Part shown: in pieces, positions 46,026 to 59,631 of the stretch
Position numbering within the stretch: position 1 is the stretch's first letter
Layout of the letters: each line of letters starts with the position of its first letter
Origin: Rhodosorus marinus
Taxonomy: Eukaryota; Rhodophyta; Stylonematophyceae; Stylonematales; Stylonemataceae
NCBI GenBank assembly: GCA_029953675.1
Contig: JAMWBK010000004.1
Coordinates: forward strand, 310,001-374,000
Direction of reading: 5' to 3'
Length of the DNA stretch: 64,000 nt
Made by a program: the position numbers and the translations under genes
The notes under the pieces: model-generated
The model's database searches: none
What the model saw: the letters and a program-made list of their open reading frames with translations, nothing else
Told to the model about the DNA's origin: nothing

Positions 46026-47150
46026 ATGACGGGACTTGGGTTTTTGCTAGGCGCTGCGGTACAACCCCGTACCCAGCGGATTCGGCGACTGGCTTGCAGA
46101 CATCCTGGAATCAGGAGTCAGGTTGCGCGGAAAATGGTGCTTGATATAGCGGAGATTGAGAAGCTTACTGAGGACTTCGAAGAGAATGATACGGAGCCCG
46201 AGGAGGTGGGTGATCACAAGATAGCTCTCGAAGGAGTAACCTGTTTTCAAAGTTCATTGAATAAGGTTCCGAAACCAACTCTTTTTAAACGTATTCGTCA
46301 AATAAGCTTATTGCGTATATGCTAAACCGCTTCCCCGGGGAAGTTGGCATAGCGTTTTCCGGTGCTGAGGATGTTGCGCTAATAGAGTATGCGAGGAGGA
46401 CCGGTCTTCCATTCAGAGTGTTTTCGCTGGATACTGGTAGACTTTTTCCGGAGACGTACCGATTCTTTCACGAGGTTGAGAAATTTTTCGGCCTAAAGAT
46501 CGAGTATTGCTTTCCAGAATCGGGGGATGTGGAACGCCTGGTCAACGAGAAAGGGTTGTATTCTTTTTACGTCGACGGGCACAAGGTAGAGTGCAACAAA
46601 AAGAATATAGTATGTGCTGGTATGCTCCTTGAGAGCTTAGCTCTTACCGGCGTTGTGTCTCAGGAGTGTTGTGGAGCCAGGAAAACAAGACCGTTGCGAA
46701 AGAAGTTGTCAACTCTCAAGGGATGGATCACGGGCCAACGAAGAGACCAGAGCCCATCGACCCGTTCGTATGTTCATACAGTTGAGGTAGATTCGATCTT
46801 CAAGGGAGTTAACGACGGCGATCTGCTCAAGTGCAATCCTTTTGCAAACATATCTTCTGCCGAGGTAATGCTGGACAGTTGGACCTGAGTGCAAGTTTGA
46901 CACAACCCATCTGACAAGCGGTTGCTGGTTGTTCTGTTCATCGAAACAGGTTTGGGCGTTCATTAGAACGTTGGACTTACCGTACAATGAGCTTCACGAT
47001 CGCGGCTTCGTTTCGATAGGCTGTGAGCCGTGCACAATGGCAGTTCTTCCAAATCAACACGAAAGGGAAGGACGGTGGTGGTGGGAGGAATCGACACTAC
47101 GTGAATGTGGACTCCATGAGGGAAACATGCGCCTGCCATCTGTTGAGTGA
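46026..47150 (+). CDS. Adenylylsulfate (APS) reductase, thioredoxin-less
   Basis: Reduces APS to sulfite in assimilatory sulfate reduction, in plastids of photosynthetic eukaryotes. Exons 46026-46205, 46307-46585, 46664-46864 and 46950-47150 give 286 residues. The core runs [98 protein letters not shown], then [10 protein letters not shown] and [20 protein letters not shown]. The CC and CxxC pairs are the [4Fe-4S] ligands of APS reductases. The second intron (46586-46663) is 78 nt, a multiple of three with no stop, so the unspliced frame stays open. About 60 residues precede the core and could include a transit peptide. The plant enzyme continues into a thioredoxin-like domain; here a stop follows at once. 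Confidence 0.93.
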
Positions 47151-48026
47151 TTAATCAGCAGGTGCAGGAATGTTCATGATTGTGTGTGCACCAACAAGCG
47201 CACGACCCGAACTTATGTTTCCTGCTCAATATTGCTAAGTCTCTTGATCTAATTTTTTTTGGCTATACGTAAGTGTCCTTTTGTTGATAATGTATCGTCT
47301 TTCATGATCACTCGTCCACAACTCTTTTGCTGTTGTTTAAACCATGTGCAACCATCAAACCGGTTCGTTTGACGTGAACTGCTTGAACCCCCCAGCTCGC
47401 ACTCCTCCGTCGCTGAGTCCTCGTCCCAACCGGGGTCGAGGGGAAGGGTGGAAGTTGCTTGCTCCCCATTCCGGAAGCCAACGAGCGTCGCAATCTTATA
47501 GCGACGATTCGACCCAAAATTTCTTTCCAAAACTTCAGAACTTCGAAAAGGGTCAAGACTGGTCAACGACTCAAACCACCAACCTTTCATGGAGACTGTC
47601 CCTTTAGTTGGTCCTTTTTGGAAAAGACTTCAATTCCAGTCAACATACAATAATGATTGATCTAATTGATTGCGCAGCCAAAGGACTGAGAGAGCTTTTC
47701 AACTTCTTACTTAAGTTGACAGCCTGTCCCTAGACGGGTGTGCCTTTTTTCCATTTCTGTCTCTTTGATAAGAGAGCACATACTTAAACAGTGTGCATGG
47801 CTTGGGCTGATGAGATTCTTGGGAGAAGGGCGTGGATTCTGGATATGTCAGGTTGTACAAGTTCATCAGCGCTGGTTGCTCTCTTCCTTCAGGGTCTCAG
47901 CAACGGGTTTGTTGGGCGGCGGCGGGGTTTAAAAATGTTCTGCAGGACCTTCTGTTGATGCGCGTTTTGTACTTGCTAAATGCGTACTGATGAGAAAGAC
48001 AGATGGGTGGATAAGAATATTGTGAA
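47151..48026. other. Intergenic region, APS reductase to Furry-like gene
   Basis: I looked here for a thioredoxin-like exon (WCxxC with flanking strands) that could extend APS reductase and found none. No other gene is seen. Confidence 0.55.
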
Positions 48027-51000
48027 ATGGAACCTGTTGCACTCAGTTCACGGGACGACAACGCTGTCCAGTCTGGAAGCTCTTCAGCGAATAGGGAACA
48101 GCGACCCGACTCAATCGCGCCGCGGTCAAAGTCCGACGTATCTGGACAGAACTTGAGGAGCGTTCAGACGAGGTACTGTGGATACGAGGGAACGAATCGT
48201 AGATCCCACTTGTTAAGTTGGAGCCTGAGACTGTCTCCATTTCACTCGTGTTTGCTTCTTCCGACCCGCGCTTTAGTAATGAAAATTTTGAACGATTGGA
48301 AACTTTACAGAATCCACTCAGGAACAACTTGGCGAAGTATGCGGTTACTGAGCTACTAAGGCAATACCGGGAAACCGCGGAGTGGCTCATTGTAGACGAA
48401 CTTCCGCATCAAGGAAAGTTTGGAACTGTTCTTCTAACGTTTGGGAAGCTGAGACCGACCATTTCGGATGAATATCCTGACTTTGTGAGTGCACAGGATG
48501 TCGCAAATGGCTCATGCTCTTGAGCTCACGTTCGCTAATTATGGCTTTGGCTTTCCTGTACATGGTTAGGATCCGACCAGCTCGGTCCATCACCGAGTCA
48601 GTGCTTCCGAGAAGACTCTCAAGTTTTTACAGGTATTTGTCGCTGGCATATCTTTCAATCTATTCTTTGTACTTCCGGGTCCACTCACGATATCCCCGCT
48701 GTCTGCCCCAGAGCGTAAATGCTCTCTCTGTGCTAAGCAGGCACTTTCAGATGATGGATCTGATACTTACCGCGCTCATGGAGCTCGATATGGAGTTCCG
48801 GGCTAAACTGGCAAGAACCGACGCCGATCAAGTTGATCCACTAAGATGCATTGACCTGATTATCTGCTTCACTAGCTTGGAGATCCTGAAACCAAATCAG
48901 CAGCATCTCCAACCTGAGAAGGAACCCATTCCTCTGTTCGATGACCTTGCCACTCACTTTTCAACCAAACTGATAAGCCTCTTAGAGGAATCCTCAGGGG
49001 ACGAAATCGACGCGGAGAAGAGGTAGGCTGTCAGTTTGCGAGACTCTCAGTACGCGCGCTGGTTGCTAATGCTGCGATTGCTCCCGGTCAAAGGTCCGTA
49101 GTTGCAAATTTAATACGGAGAATTATCGGCCTGCTGTCCACAGTCTCAATGGAGAAGATCCTCGAATCGCTGAACCTGAGTGTTGCGAACATCAGCGAGA
49201 ACCGAATAGTCGTGCCCGTTGGGAAAACGCAGCGGGCCTTTGTCAGCGCGCTGAAGGCAACCAACATTGTTCGCCAGAACGGGAGCAAAGCTGCCAAACG
49301 CGTTAAGGACGACGTCGTAGTAGATGTATTCAGGTAATCTGCACCCCTTACCGCTATGAACGTTCCTTGTACGAAAGCGCATGACTTGCCTAAGTTGCAA
49401 ACTGTCTTTCTTCCGATTCTGTTCAGGCACCTGTCTGGAGTGAGATTGGACTTCAAACTGAACCCAGCGAGTGGCATTGCGTTTCTGAGAATGGTGAAGG
49501 CATACGCGGACATCAACCCTGCGATGGATTACAGAGAGGCGCTATCGGATTTGATGGCTACTGTCCTTCCCCCGGCTTTGGAGGAGGGCCGGCTTCCCTC
49601 TGGAGCTAACGACGATTGGGATGGGGTTGTGAAGGCTCTCATTGACAGGTTTCAGAGCTGGTCGAGGAAGGCTAAGAATATTTCATATGTAAGCAGTAGT
49701 AGTCCGTTTCCTTCAGGCTCACCCACGAACTAGAATTGTACTAAGTCGTCGACGCCCTTCATTTTGCGATTCCTTTCAGGTCTACAAGGGCTACGCGGCC
49801 TTGCTTTGTGTACAGCGGGATTCTAATTTTTACGCAATCTACCGTCCCTTCTTTGACGATGCGATCGCGAACTGTGGTCCCAAGGTGCGTTTCTAATTGT
49901 TGTTTCATCTTATCGGCTCGTTTGGCACTGACACTATAACTGTGATTTGCATGATTGCAGCAAAGCAAATCTGTTCGCCTGGCGGCACTCGAGGCAATCA
50001 AAATTCTAGTGCAGGCGCTTTACTGGAGGTCAAAGCCACAGCAGAGGTTGTTCAAAGAAGAAATTTTCGCTAAGATTCTGTCCACGGTTCTCGCTCCGGG
50101 TTATCTAGCCGACGCGCAGATGATCAATATCCTAGTAGAAATTTTCGATGTTTTCGCCAAAGCAGCCTTTGCGAACGCTCTAGAGGACATGGATGACGGT
50201 GGACAGTCGCTATCCGATACCCCAAGAAAGCTGTTCAGATCGCTGATTAGCAGAGGTTTGCAAAATCTAGTTCCGGATTCTTTAAAAGGTCCTTCGTCGA
50301 TCCACACCCTGACGCGGATAACGATGTTTGGATGGTTGGTTTAGGTGAAGAATCAGTTCTCATTGCGCTGAAGAGCTATCTACACATGCTTACAGTGGCA
50401 CGAGAGGAGAGCAGCCAGTCCTCCCTCCGCGATGAGTCAATACTCCGGAACGGCGATGCCAAGGAGGACTTGTGGACAAGCGGGTTTTCTTCTCCGACAA
50501 TGAGATTCCTCCGTGACACATCATCCTTCATCACAAGAACGCTGAAAGTTTTGTACAAGGAAGTTGGCCAGTACCATGCGGAAGACACTTTCCTCATTGA
50601 AAAAGAGAGAAAGGTGCGTTCGAAAGATTTCCGGGCACTGACGAAAAGTGGGGTTGCCCACTAAGTTGATTCCGCGCTCGTTCTTCTCAAAACTTGACGT
50701 GTCAACAGCTAAGGCAGTTTGCGCAGGCCCTGAAATGCTGGCGTTTTGCTCTTGAAATACTGTCGGAGGATCATCTAGGAGACTTCGTTCACTTAGCGGA
50801 TGAGGTTCGTGGCACGAATAGAACTTTCTCCCATATGGAATATCATTCGACTAAGTTGAAAGCACCTCTGATAAACTCGTGCGCAGGTGAGACCGATTGC
50901 GTTAACAATACACGCGAACGAAGAGGTGCAAGCTGAAGCGACAGGGGTAGTGGAAATGTGAGGGAAAATATGAGAAACGGCCCTCCAGTTAGCATTGGGA

Positions 51001-54000
51001 TACTATGGCACGACCCTTGTCCCTGACTCAGCAAATGTCCATGTTCTCGCTCTGTGTATGTGCAGACTCTTTCAGCGGTATGAGAAGGACCGCGGAACCT
51101 GCGCCATCGGGATTTCGGATTTGGCCATGGCGGTCCCCATTCATGATGTCACCTTGAAGGGCAGAATATTGCGATGGCTCTGCACACTCTTAGTCGAATG
51201 GAAAGATCTGGAGCTTAAACGGCGTCTGAAGAGCGGTGCAAATGGAAGGTTAGGGGAACATTGACCTTCAAGGCGTGGAACTCCCTGGAACCTTTAAGCT
51301 AACTGTTGGGCACCTGCTCTGTGCTTGGCTTCTGTCTTCCGCGACAAGGAGTCGAGTTCTTTCTACAATGGTCAGAACTTACTTGGAGGCCAGGATCATA
51401 TTTTTCGTATGCTACAACGATAGCTCTCTGCGGACAAATTCGTGTGACCTCGCAAAACATCTCAACGAGTTGTTCGAGGTCTTACAGATTCCTGATGATG
51501 ATTCTTCTGTCAGTGACGGCCTAACTCGGCTTCTAGAAAGATGGTGAGTAATTTTCTAGAGCATCTTTGTACATGCCAAACTCGCCGCAATGACTTTGGG
51601 CAGTTACGGGGGCCTGACTATTCTCCCTTTCCGAACAGTGATCCGAGCGACAACCAGAAGTGGCGGGCTGGCCTTATGGAGACGCTGCGACCGGCTTCCC
51701 TTCCAGCTGTAAGATTGTTCCGCAAGCATTTTCTGCGCCTGTTGCACCCAGCTAACGTTTGGGTCGTTCTGTCGTCCATGCTACTTCGTTTCACCCTCAA
51801 TCTGGACCCGTTTCAGAATGGTACATCTCCATGCCCGCCGTCGATAGTCATGTGTTGGAAGGACATCACTCGTGAACTGAATGAGTTGATGCCTAAGATG
51901 GAACAAAGAGGGAAGGATAAATATGTCGAAATAATTAAATCTGCACAGAAGAAAGGCCCTCAAGAGGACATGGTTTGGAAAGCCGGTCAACGAGCATAGC
52001 CAGCTTTTGGACAGTATTTCTGACCAAAAACAACCGCTTGTGCTGGCTAAACGAGCAGGATGAATTCTGGCTAAACCTTCTGCACGTTGCCTACGCGACC
52101 GCAGCAATTAACGACAGCAGCGCTGAAGGGGATGCGGGGATAAGCAGGCAAGCAGCAACCGAGCTCGTCCAGAGGCAGCTCTTGTTTTGGATCGTGAACT
52201 TTGACGAGGTTACCAAGGTACAGCTTCTCCACTAGTACAACCCTCAAAAGATAGGAGCTATTCCGAGATTTCAGGACCCTGAGTCCTGTTTCACATACTT
52301 CACAGAGCCGCCTGACTCCGCTGCGACAGCTGGCGATACTTGCCATACGGGCTATCAACCCCTCCCTGGCTGAGATCATGTTAACTCAGGTTCGAAGTAT
52401 GATCGAGGAACCTTTCCACAGCGCCGGCTCCGCTGACACGTTCCAGATTCGACGTGGACGTCGCCGCAAAGACAATCTTCGATCGTTTCAGGTAACAGCT
52501 GAAGACAGTATTTCGATCCTAGCCCGTCGCCACTTCTCTTTCGGCACTGACTCAGATCCTGTCGTGATACAGATTGAGTTCATCTATAGAGCAGTCGCCA
52601 GAGTCATTGTGCGGAAGTCTCCCTTGCGGTCCTATGGAAACGTACTCCAGATGATCGTAGCTCACATCGATCGGGGTTACACCGAGATTTTGCGTGGGAA
52701 CGAAGATTACAGCGAAGAGTTGAACGTCAGGAAGCTGTGTGACTATTGCAATCTGATCAGCCAGGTGGGTAGAAACCTGTACGCTTTCCCACCAACCGAA
52801 AGCTCAACTAGATTGGACTTGAAACTTCGAAGCGGACTATTCACACTGTTCGCACAGTGGCTCGGAGCTACAGCGCCCAGAAACACGACGTTAATATCCA
52901 GGCTGATCTATACTGTAAGATATACATTCAGACTCCGAAAACTCACTGTATATATCCTGCTCAGCACGGTCTTGCTACCATTCCAACAACGGATGTAGGC
53001 CCTTCCGGAGGTGGATTTAGAGCGCTCCATGGTCGAAGCTGCTTCAGCAATGCTCATGGGTCCTTCGTTTGAAGCGAACGAATACTTCTCCTTTCAATGG
53101 GCAAAGTAAGCTTGATTGCCTTTCCGGAGGCAGCGTAGTTTAGAACTGATCTCATTCATGGTCTTGCTTTCTCGCCTCGACGTTTGCGAAACAGATACGT
53201 TCTGCTCAACATGTCTCCTGACCTCTTTGAAACTGTTCTGAGTGGAGTCAAGGCGCTATGCAAGTCAGACAAAAAATATCTGGAACCTTTGATTCGTAAG
53301 GCCCTCTGGACAAGGACCGCAGTTGCAGTATACTACGTCCTGGTTAGGTTGCAAATCAGATCTGAAAGCGAATGTGCGCTGTTTTGATTCTCCTACTCCT
53401 AGATCATTGCTACCTGACAAGCTCCGCGGGGACAGTGCGCGGTCAACCGACAGTTGATCGCTCTAAGGCACAAAGAGCGAGTAACTTGTTCTTCGAAGTC
53501 TTGAGTGAGATAATGCGAGATCTGTTTCGCGAAGATTTTGTGAAACTTCACGAATCGGTTATTCCCCAGAAACCTGATGCCAAGCTGCTCACTGTTCTTC
53601 TCTGGATGCTGAGCTATGGCGAGTCCAACCGAACTCATACTCAGCTTCGAGCTCTGGAGGGCCTTGTGGTCCTCGTCAGAATATGGTATCTGTTTGCGCT
53701 GTGACGGGAACATGATGGGCGCCGATAGTTGTTCACTTTGCTCACCCTTGACTCCTTTGTTTCCTGGCGCTCCCCCCTAGGTTCAACAACTTCGCTCACT
53801 TCTCCACAACGAGCAGCGGCAGGCTAATGGAGACGAACGAAAGACTTGACATGACCATCTCGGGATACTTCTGCGAAAGAGTGCCGGAGCTGGCATTCGA
53901 CGTACTTAACGAGATGACCCTCAGGATCAACACATGTGACTTGAGGTAATCCGTCACGAAACTGAAGTTTTTGGTGTGGTGGGACAAGCTCGATTCTTCT

Positions 54001-57000
54001 GCTGACTCCCAGATGGATGGTACAGGCCGAATGACCTCCGAGTAGCTGTTCGGCGCATGGTTCCGTGGGTCAAGGTGTTAAATGGAGAGAATAGTATGGT
54101 GCGTGATTGCTTCGAGCGGATCCTGTCGTTGACGTTCAAGCTCCGTAAGGAGAACTCAAACGTGTTTGAGGACTTGTGGGCCGGCGCCGGCATTGCAAAT
54201 TTGAGAATCGGCATCTCGTTGATTCTTGATGAGACTGCCGTGTTGCTTCAGCGCCCTAAACAGCTGAGGTTTGTCCACCCTTCGTAACTTCTCGATGCTT
54301 ATACCCTGGTTACATCCTGAGAAAACTTAGTGATTGCGGTTGTCTCGAACCGCTGCAGGGGAAACCGCGATGCCGAGGATTCCGAGATGGAGGACACCCT
54401 TGCGACCTTGAAGGCCGTTGCTGTTAGCTTCTCCATCGGCAAACCCAGGGAAACAATCGAAGAACTCACAAAGATGCTGTACTGGGGGTCGCGTACGCAA
54501 GAATCGAAAAGACCGTTCTCGAACTTGCAGCCCGAAAACATTGGTGTGTTGAACAAAAGAAAACAAATCTTGCCGTTCGAGAAATACTAGGCCACTTAAC
54601 CCACAATCCTGATGATCTCGTTTTCTAGGTCCGAGTGAGATAAATCAAAACGCACAATCCGCTTTGGTGCTGCTATCGGAAATCGCGTACGAGATAGATG
54701 AGGAGATACGCTCTAGCATTCCGGTGATTGTGCACGCTGGTAAGAACGCCCGGGCCCTTTTGAACTATGTGCGTCCGTAACATCACTGCTACTAGCCACT
54801 GATTGCTCCTGATCGCTTCGACCGTACTGTAAATATACCCAGCTGTGCTGGGGCTTATGGTGGACAACTCGATTGTGGTGTCCAGTTGCAAGTATTTGCT
54901 GGTAAATGCCGTACATTCGCTCGGCATAAACCACAGCGAGAGGATTCCGAACGAGCTGGTCAAGGTACGATCCCGTTTTTGTCATTGTTGTACGCTTCCC
55001 ATTCGATGGTAAGGCTAATTCTCCAGCTACTTCAGGGCTATCGGCAAACATACTACAACATGCATGAAGTGTTCGGCCTTCGAACGGACCAGATGAAGAA
55101 GAAGAGTGGACCCTCACAAGTGCGGACCGAGATGCGGAAGCCCCCGACACATCTCCAGAATGCTGTGGACTTGGTTGTGCAACAGTTGTCTGTTTTGGAA
55201 CCCAATCTGAAGGAAAGGTAACTACACTGCCCGAGAGGCCGCCGCGCGCTTCGACCATAACCTGAACACCAAGTTCCTGTCCGGTATTTTCTCTTAGGTG
55301 GGGATTTCATGCCCTGGAGATGGCCATGAGGGTGGGAGACTATCGCGTGGCTTCACGATCCCTTGAGATTTTCGGATATCTGGACTTGGGCCTCGACTTG
55401 CAAGCCATGGTGGAGCTCATCTCCGGAATGTACGTGTGCCTTTGTTCAAGCCAGCCCCATAAGAAGTTATTTGGGCGACAGGTATGTCTTCTTAGATAAA
55501 CATGTTCCAGGGAGGGAGCTCCCGTTGCCCCTCTTCGTTCTCAAGTTCGATGTTTGTCACCACCCAGGTGATGACCTTGATTAGTACCGTGATCCGAACA
55601 CTGCCTGCGCAGAATATGCATCAATTTCCGTACGTATACTGGACGTGCGTTGCTATGCTTGGATGCCGTGATCAGTCGATGGAGCGGGATGCATGCAGAA
55701 TCGCCCTTCACTACGCATCGTGTATTTCCGATTCACTAGCAATGGCGACTAACGTCTCCGTTTTGACAGCTTCGATGCCTGAGACGTGGGAACCGTGGGA
55801 AGGCATGACTAATCTCTTGATAAGAACGGGAGTTCTTTATTCGCGGGTGAGACAAGCACACCTCTTGCGATCCTTTCTCTTTTAAAATTGTGGTTGAGCC
55901 CTCACAAACAACTTTGTCGGCGTGCACTGACCTACAGGTGAGTTCTAACGATGCAACGACCCTCGCGGTTGCCGTTATTCTCTTGCGTCAATATTCGAAC
56001 GTCCCAGAGGAGTTATTGGAATACCTGGACCAAGACAGCCTGCTTAGGATAGTCGCGTCACTGATCCCTTGGATGTGTGCTCAACTACGAAACAACTCGT
56101 CTTCAAGTGGGCAAAACTGTCCTGAGGATACAACATATAGAGGACCATGGAAAATCCTCTATGACATCCGGAAGCACTTGCAGACGACGCTATCCGCCAA
56201 CGCAGAGAGCACCAGGTACACTCAAATTGTCACCACACCGGACTGCCTTTTGACGCTTTAAGGTTCGTGACTCACGTGCCGGCTCCGACCCCCCGCGGTT
56301 CGTTCAGGTTCAAGGACCTGGACCAGCTTTCTCCTCAGGCCATGGTCGCAGGAATCTTAGCGGAGGCTTGTGAAGGGTTGAACGAGGAGAAGTATGCGGG
56401 ATTGACAAATACGCTGGATTTGTACGTCCAAACTTGTCAGAAGATGACGGAGGAACATTTTTTGCGGAGAATTCGAAATGTAAACGGTCACCTGGGTTCA
56501 CCCCGTCTGGACAAGTGGTTGCGTTTGCTCACGGCCCTTTCGGATGTTGCCTCATTCACTAGGTTCTCGCGGAGGCGTTCTTTCCTAAGCTTACGTTCGA
56601 ATTCTTCCTGCAGCTGATCAAGATCGTGAAGAACGGAGCTCCTGAATTCCAGTCGGTGGCTTTGAAACTTCTTGAAATCACGATTCCGCTTCTGGACACG
56701 GGGACCATCTTAAGGTTGAGTATGGAGGAGGATGATACCCTCCTGAAACCGGTAGTAAACGCCGTCAACAGTTCTGACTCTGGTCGTGCTGTCAACGTAC
56801 GTTTTTTCGTCACATAAGGATGTGCTCGAAGCAGAGCATAAACCTTCATTCTGCTCATTGGTTCCCACCGTTTCTGTGGTTTTACTTTCGCGCCAGGTGC
56901 TGGATAATCTCACGAGGAAGTGCAGAGTCGATGGAGACGGGGGCATACAGATCACCGATGTCTTGAAGAGAGATGATGAACATAAGGACGATGGAACTGC

Positions 57001-57397
57001 TGAAATGGCACAGGCTGTGAAGCGCCTAGGCGATGTCGTTCGGTGCTTGGAGGAATTGCTTCATTTGGACAATTCCACAGTTGAGGACCGGGCGAGAAGA
57101 ATGGTTCGCAGTCTTCCGCCGGACAGTCAGCCTTATTCAAGTCATTCGCAATCGTCGGGAGCTCCTGGGCTCATTCGTGGACGATCAGTAGCGTCGTCTA
57201 TGTTCGGCGGAAGGAGGAGAGCTACTCTTGCTTCCCCGGATACCGCAGGTTCCTGGTTTGAAAGCGACTCCTATGCAAAGTGGCCCGCAGTTGACCTAGA
57301 GGATGACGAGTTCTCTGGTATGAGATCACAGTCATCCTCCGTAAGGGCCTCATACAACCCTCAAGAAAACCTGCACGAAAACCAATTCTGTCCATAG
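48027..57397 (+). CDS. Furry/Tao3/Mor2-like cell morphogenesis protein
   Basis: Very large HEAT/ARM-repeat scaffold protein; relatives in fungi and animals act with NDR kinases in polarised growth. About 20-30 short exons lie in one direction with 60-100 nt introns. Early exons that fit in phase: 48027-48137 (tentative), 48203-48484, 48570-48632, 48712-49022, 49094-49333, 49427-49688, 49780-49884 and 49961-50288. Features supporting the family are the pattern RCIDLIICFTSLEILK, then LDFKLNPASGIAFLRMVKAY, then YAALLCVQRDSNFYAIYRPF with VRLAALEAIKILVQALYWR. Near the end come HALEMAMRVGDYRVASRSLE and HQFPYVYWTCVAMLGC, which resemble the Furry C-terminal region. The last exon ends at 57397 with a Ser/Arg-rich tail (SHSQSSGAPGLIRGRSV). 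Total length is estimated at about 2,500 residues; later exon ends were not all fixed. The family call is by pattern only. Confidence 0.72.
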
Positions 57398-57927
57398 ATC
57401 TTCGTTTATGATCCATTGGTCGTACGAATAATTGTAAAAACCAAAACCAAAACGCGATGGGATGAGAGGAAATCTTCGACAACAATGCCACACCAGGCGA
57501 TAAGGCAGACCAGGTCGGATCTTCTAAGGAATGGCAACAGCGGGTAAAGGCGAACAAGATGCATGGGAACTTCGATTGGAACAGTGTCAATATCCAATAA
57601 GTGCCAACCACATGCATCTGCAAGAGGGAATGTTAAAAAACGAGCTAACACCAACGGCCGGAGCCGAACTGCCGTTTTTGAGATTGTCGACTCGAGGTTG
57701 CGTTCAAGCTTGCTCTCAGTTCGCGTTATTTACATACTTCACAAAATCGCCGTTAGAGCATTGCGAGATGGTGCCCATGGCGTTGGCTTCCTTGCAGATC
57801 AACAAATAAACGCTATCCGTTGCCTGCAAGCCTCATCACATCGTCTCTGGCTTTTCCTAAGCAGAAGGTGGAATGGCTTAGCTAAGGATATGCGCTAAAG
57901 CACATTTCCATGACTTGATGGGAGTGT
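57398..57927. other. Convergent intergenic region
   Basis: This 530-bp interval separates the end of the Furry-like gene from the end of the MED4-like gene. Small open frames occur on both strands but show no family features. Confidence 0.5.
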
Positions 57928-58671
57928 CTATTTGAGAAGATACGTGCATACCTTCCCCAGATGACCAGATCTCATCATTTCCTCTGGAGGAGCGGGGGGT
58001 AGGCGGTTTCCCAATGGCTCGGTCGGAGTCCAGTGGGGCGGCGCGGCGTATGACGAGCCGATTTTTGCGGCCAGTTCAACGATGTCCTTAACGTTCACTT
58101 TTTTCGCACCTTCCAGGGCAGCGATTCTTGCCTCATGGTCAATATCTGGTCCCTGGAGGCACAGCTCAGCTTCTCGGAGGGTTCCTCCGAGTTGAACGAG
58201 CTTTTGCTCTTCGCGTTGTAAGCTCGCATGTACTTTTTCGATAAGTTTGTTCATGTTCTGGTGCTGAACCACTGCAACAGCGTCATACACAAAACGATGG
58301 GTCAGCAGTCGCCGGGCCGTCCCGATGTTGGATTAGGTCACAATCTTAGAATAGGTAATACTCATGAACTTACGCTCATCGACAATGCTCCTAAGCACTT
58401 TCTGCCGTTCGATCAGCTCCTGAGCTATCCTATCCGGCTGAAGGACATCCTCACTGGGCATCCTGAAAAGAGTGGGCACAAGGGCCATGTCACTCCATTG
58501 CTTCCCGCTCCTACCAACCATTTGTCAATCCCAAGTTCAAGCATGAGTAGCTACTTACCGTCCAGATGCCGATAGATCAAAGTACTGAATTAACAACCTA
58601 ACGAGGGACTCAAACTCCCTCAGCTCTACTCGAGCTCGGTCCCTTGCTGGGATCGCCGAACTATCATCCAT
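57928..58671 (-). CDS. MED4: Mediator complex subunit 4-like protein
   Basis: Middle-module subunit of Mediator, which couples transcription factors to RNA polymerase II. Exons in transcript order are 58671-58559, 58510-58374 and 58271-57928, giving 197 residues. It begins MDDSSAIPARDRARVELREF, continues through a predicted helical region (QPDRIAQELIERQKVLRSIV and QHQNMNKLIEKVHASLQREE), and ends with the most diagnostic part: VNVKDIVELAAKIGSSYAAPP, then HWTPTEPLGNRLPPAPPEE and MMRSGHLG. This matches the MED4 signature of a helix with I-x-YA-x-(R/K)-I followed by APP-W-P and P-x-x-E-M-R-x-G-x-L. Intron lengths are 48 and 102 nt. Final residues after HLGK could be read-through of a splice donor (GTATGC), so the C-terminal end is uncertain. 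Confidence 0.82.
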
Positions 58672-59631
58672 CCCAACAAGTTTTCAAACAGAAGCCCAAG
58701 ACCTTTTCGGAACTGGCGGACAACTATATACCGATTCGATCTATTAAAAAGCCCTTCACCGCACGGACTCGAGCTCGAAATGACTAAACCCCTCCCATGG
58801 ATAACCAGTCCCTTCCCATTCACAACTCCCCCATCGTTGGACAGAGACTGCGAGGACGGAAGGCCCAAGATCGGCTTCGGAACCAATTCAGTTGCTCGAG
58901 GAGTGCTCAGTAGCTGCTGGGATAGAGAGGCTGAAAAGAGATCACACAATGGGCCTCCTGTGTGAGCTAATGCTTATGTCTGTTTTGCTCATAGTACAAC
59001 CAGAATAGACCCAGTGAGAAGTCGCATCCTGCGGTTAAAAGCCTTGAGAAGGAAGGCTGGTCCTTTACGGTCATCCCAATCCGTGGTAACTTCTTTGTTA
59101 AGCAGTGTGTGTGTGGGGTCGGCTGGGATCGAGATCGAGTGGAGCAAGGAAGTATTCTGCTTGGAGAGCGCAGAGAGTGGAAAGGTGATCGTCACGGTGT
59201 TTTTATCTTGGAAGTTCTGCAGAGGGGACGCGGTGGCTCGGGTGGTAATGTCCTTGACTGACATGTTATCATATGTTGTGATTTCACCGTGCTTGGATTT
59301 AACTCGTCCGAGCAAACCAGAGTTGCAATGTTTTCTCCTCGCATGCCAGCTTTTGTTGGTCCATTGGGGAAGCTGGACTCCCGACGCGGTATTGGACGAC
59401 TACCCTCTGGCAATGGGAAGAACTAGACGTTCATGGGAGCATGCCCGAGGCATGCCAAGTCCATGGATCAAGCCCATGAGAGTGAGCATATTGAGACCGG
59501 GCATTTGCTCTCGTAATTCGTATCTTTATGATTTAAAAATGCTAGCCGACTATCAAAAAAGCGTGTGCGACGAACCGATCCTGTATGGTCTCTTCATTTC
59601 TATTAATCCAATCTCTTGCGTGCCAGTCTTA
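58672..59631. other. Unassigned region with open frames on both strands
   Basis: A plus-strand frame of 229 codons (59014-59703) overlaps a minus-strand frame of 109 codons (59315-58989) and runs into the NF-YB 3' end. The minus-strand one reads ITFPLSALSKQNTSLLHSIS and looks protein-like in composition, and a second minus-strand frame lies at 58949-58626. I could not join them into a phase-consistent gene or match a family. One gene of unknown function may lie here. Confidence 0.35.

Noticed and set aside
47151-48026. Possible thioredoxin-like exon extending APS reductase
   Set aside because: No WCxxC motif or thioredoxin-like strand order was found in any frame of the plus strand.
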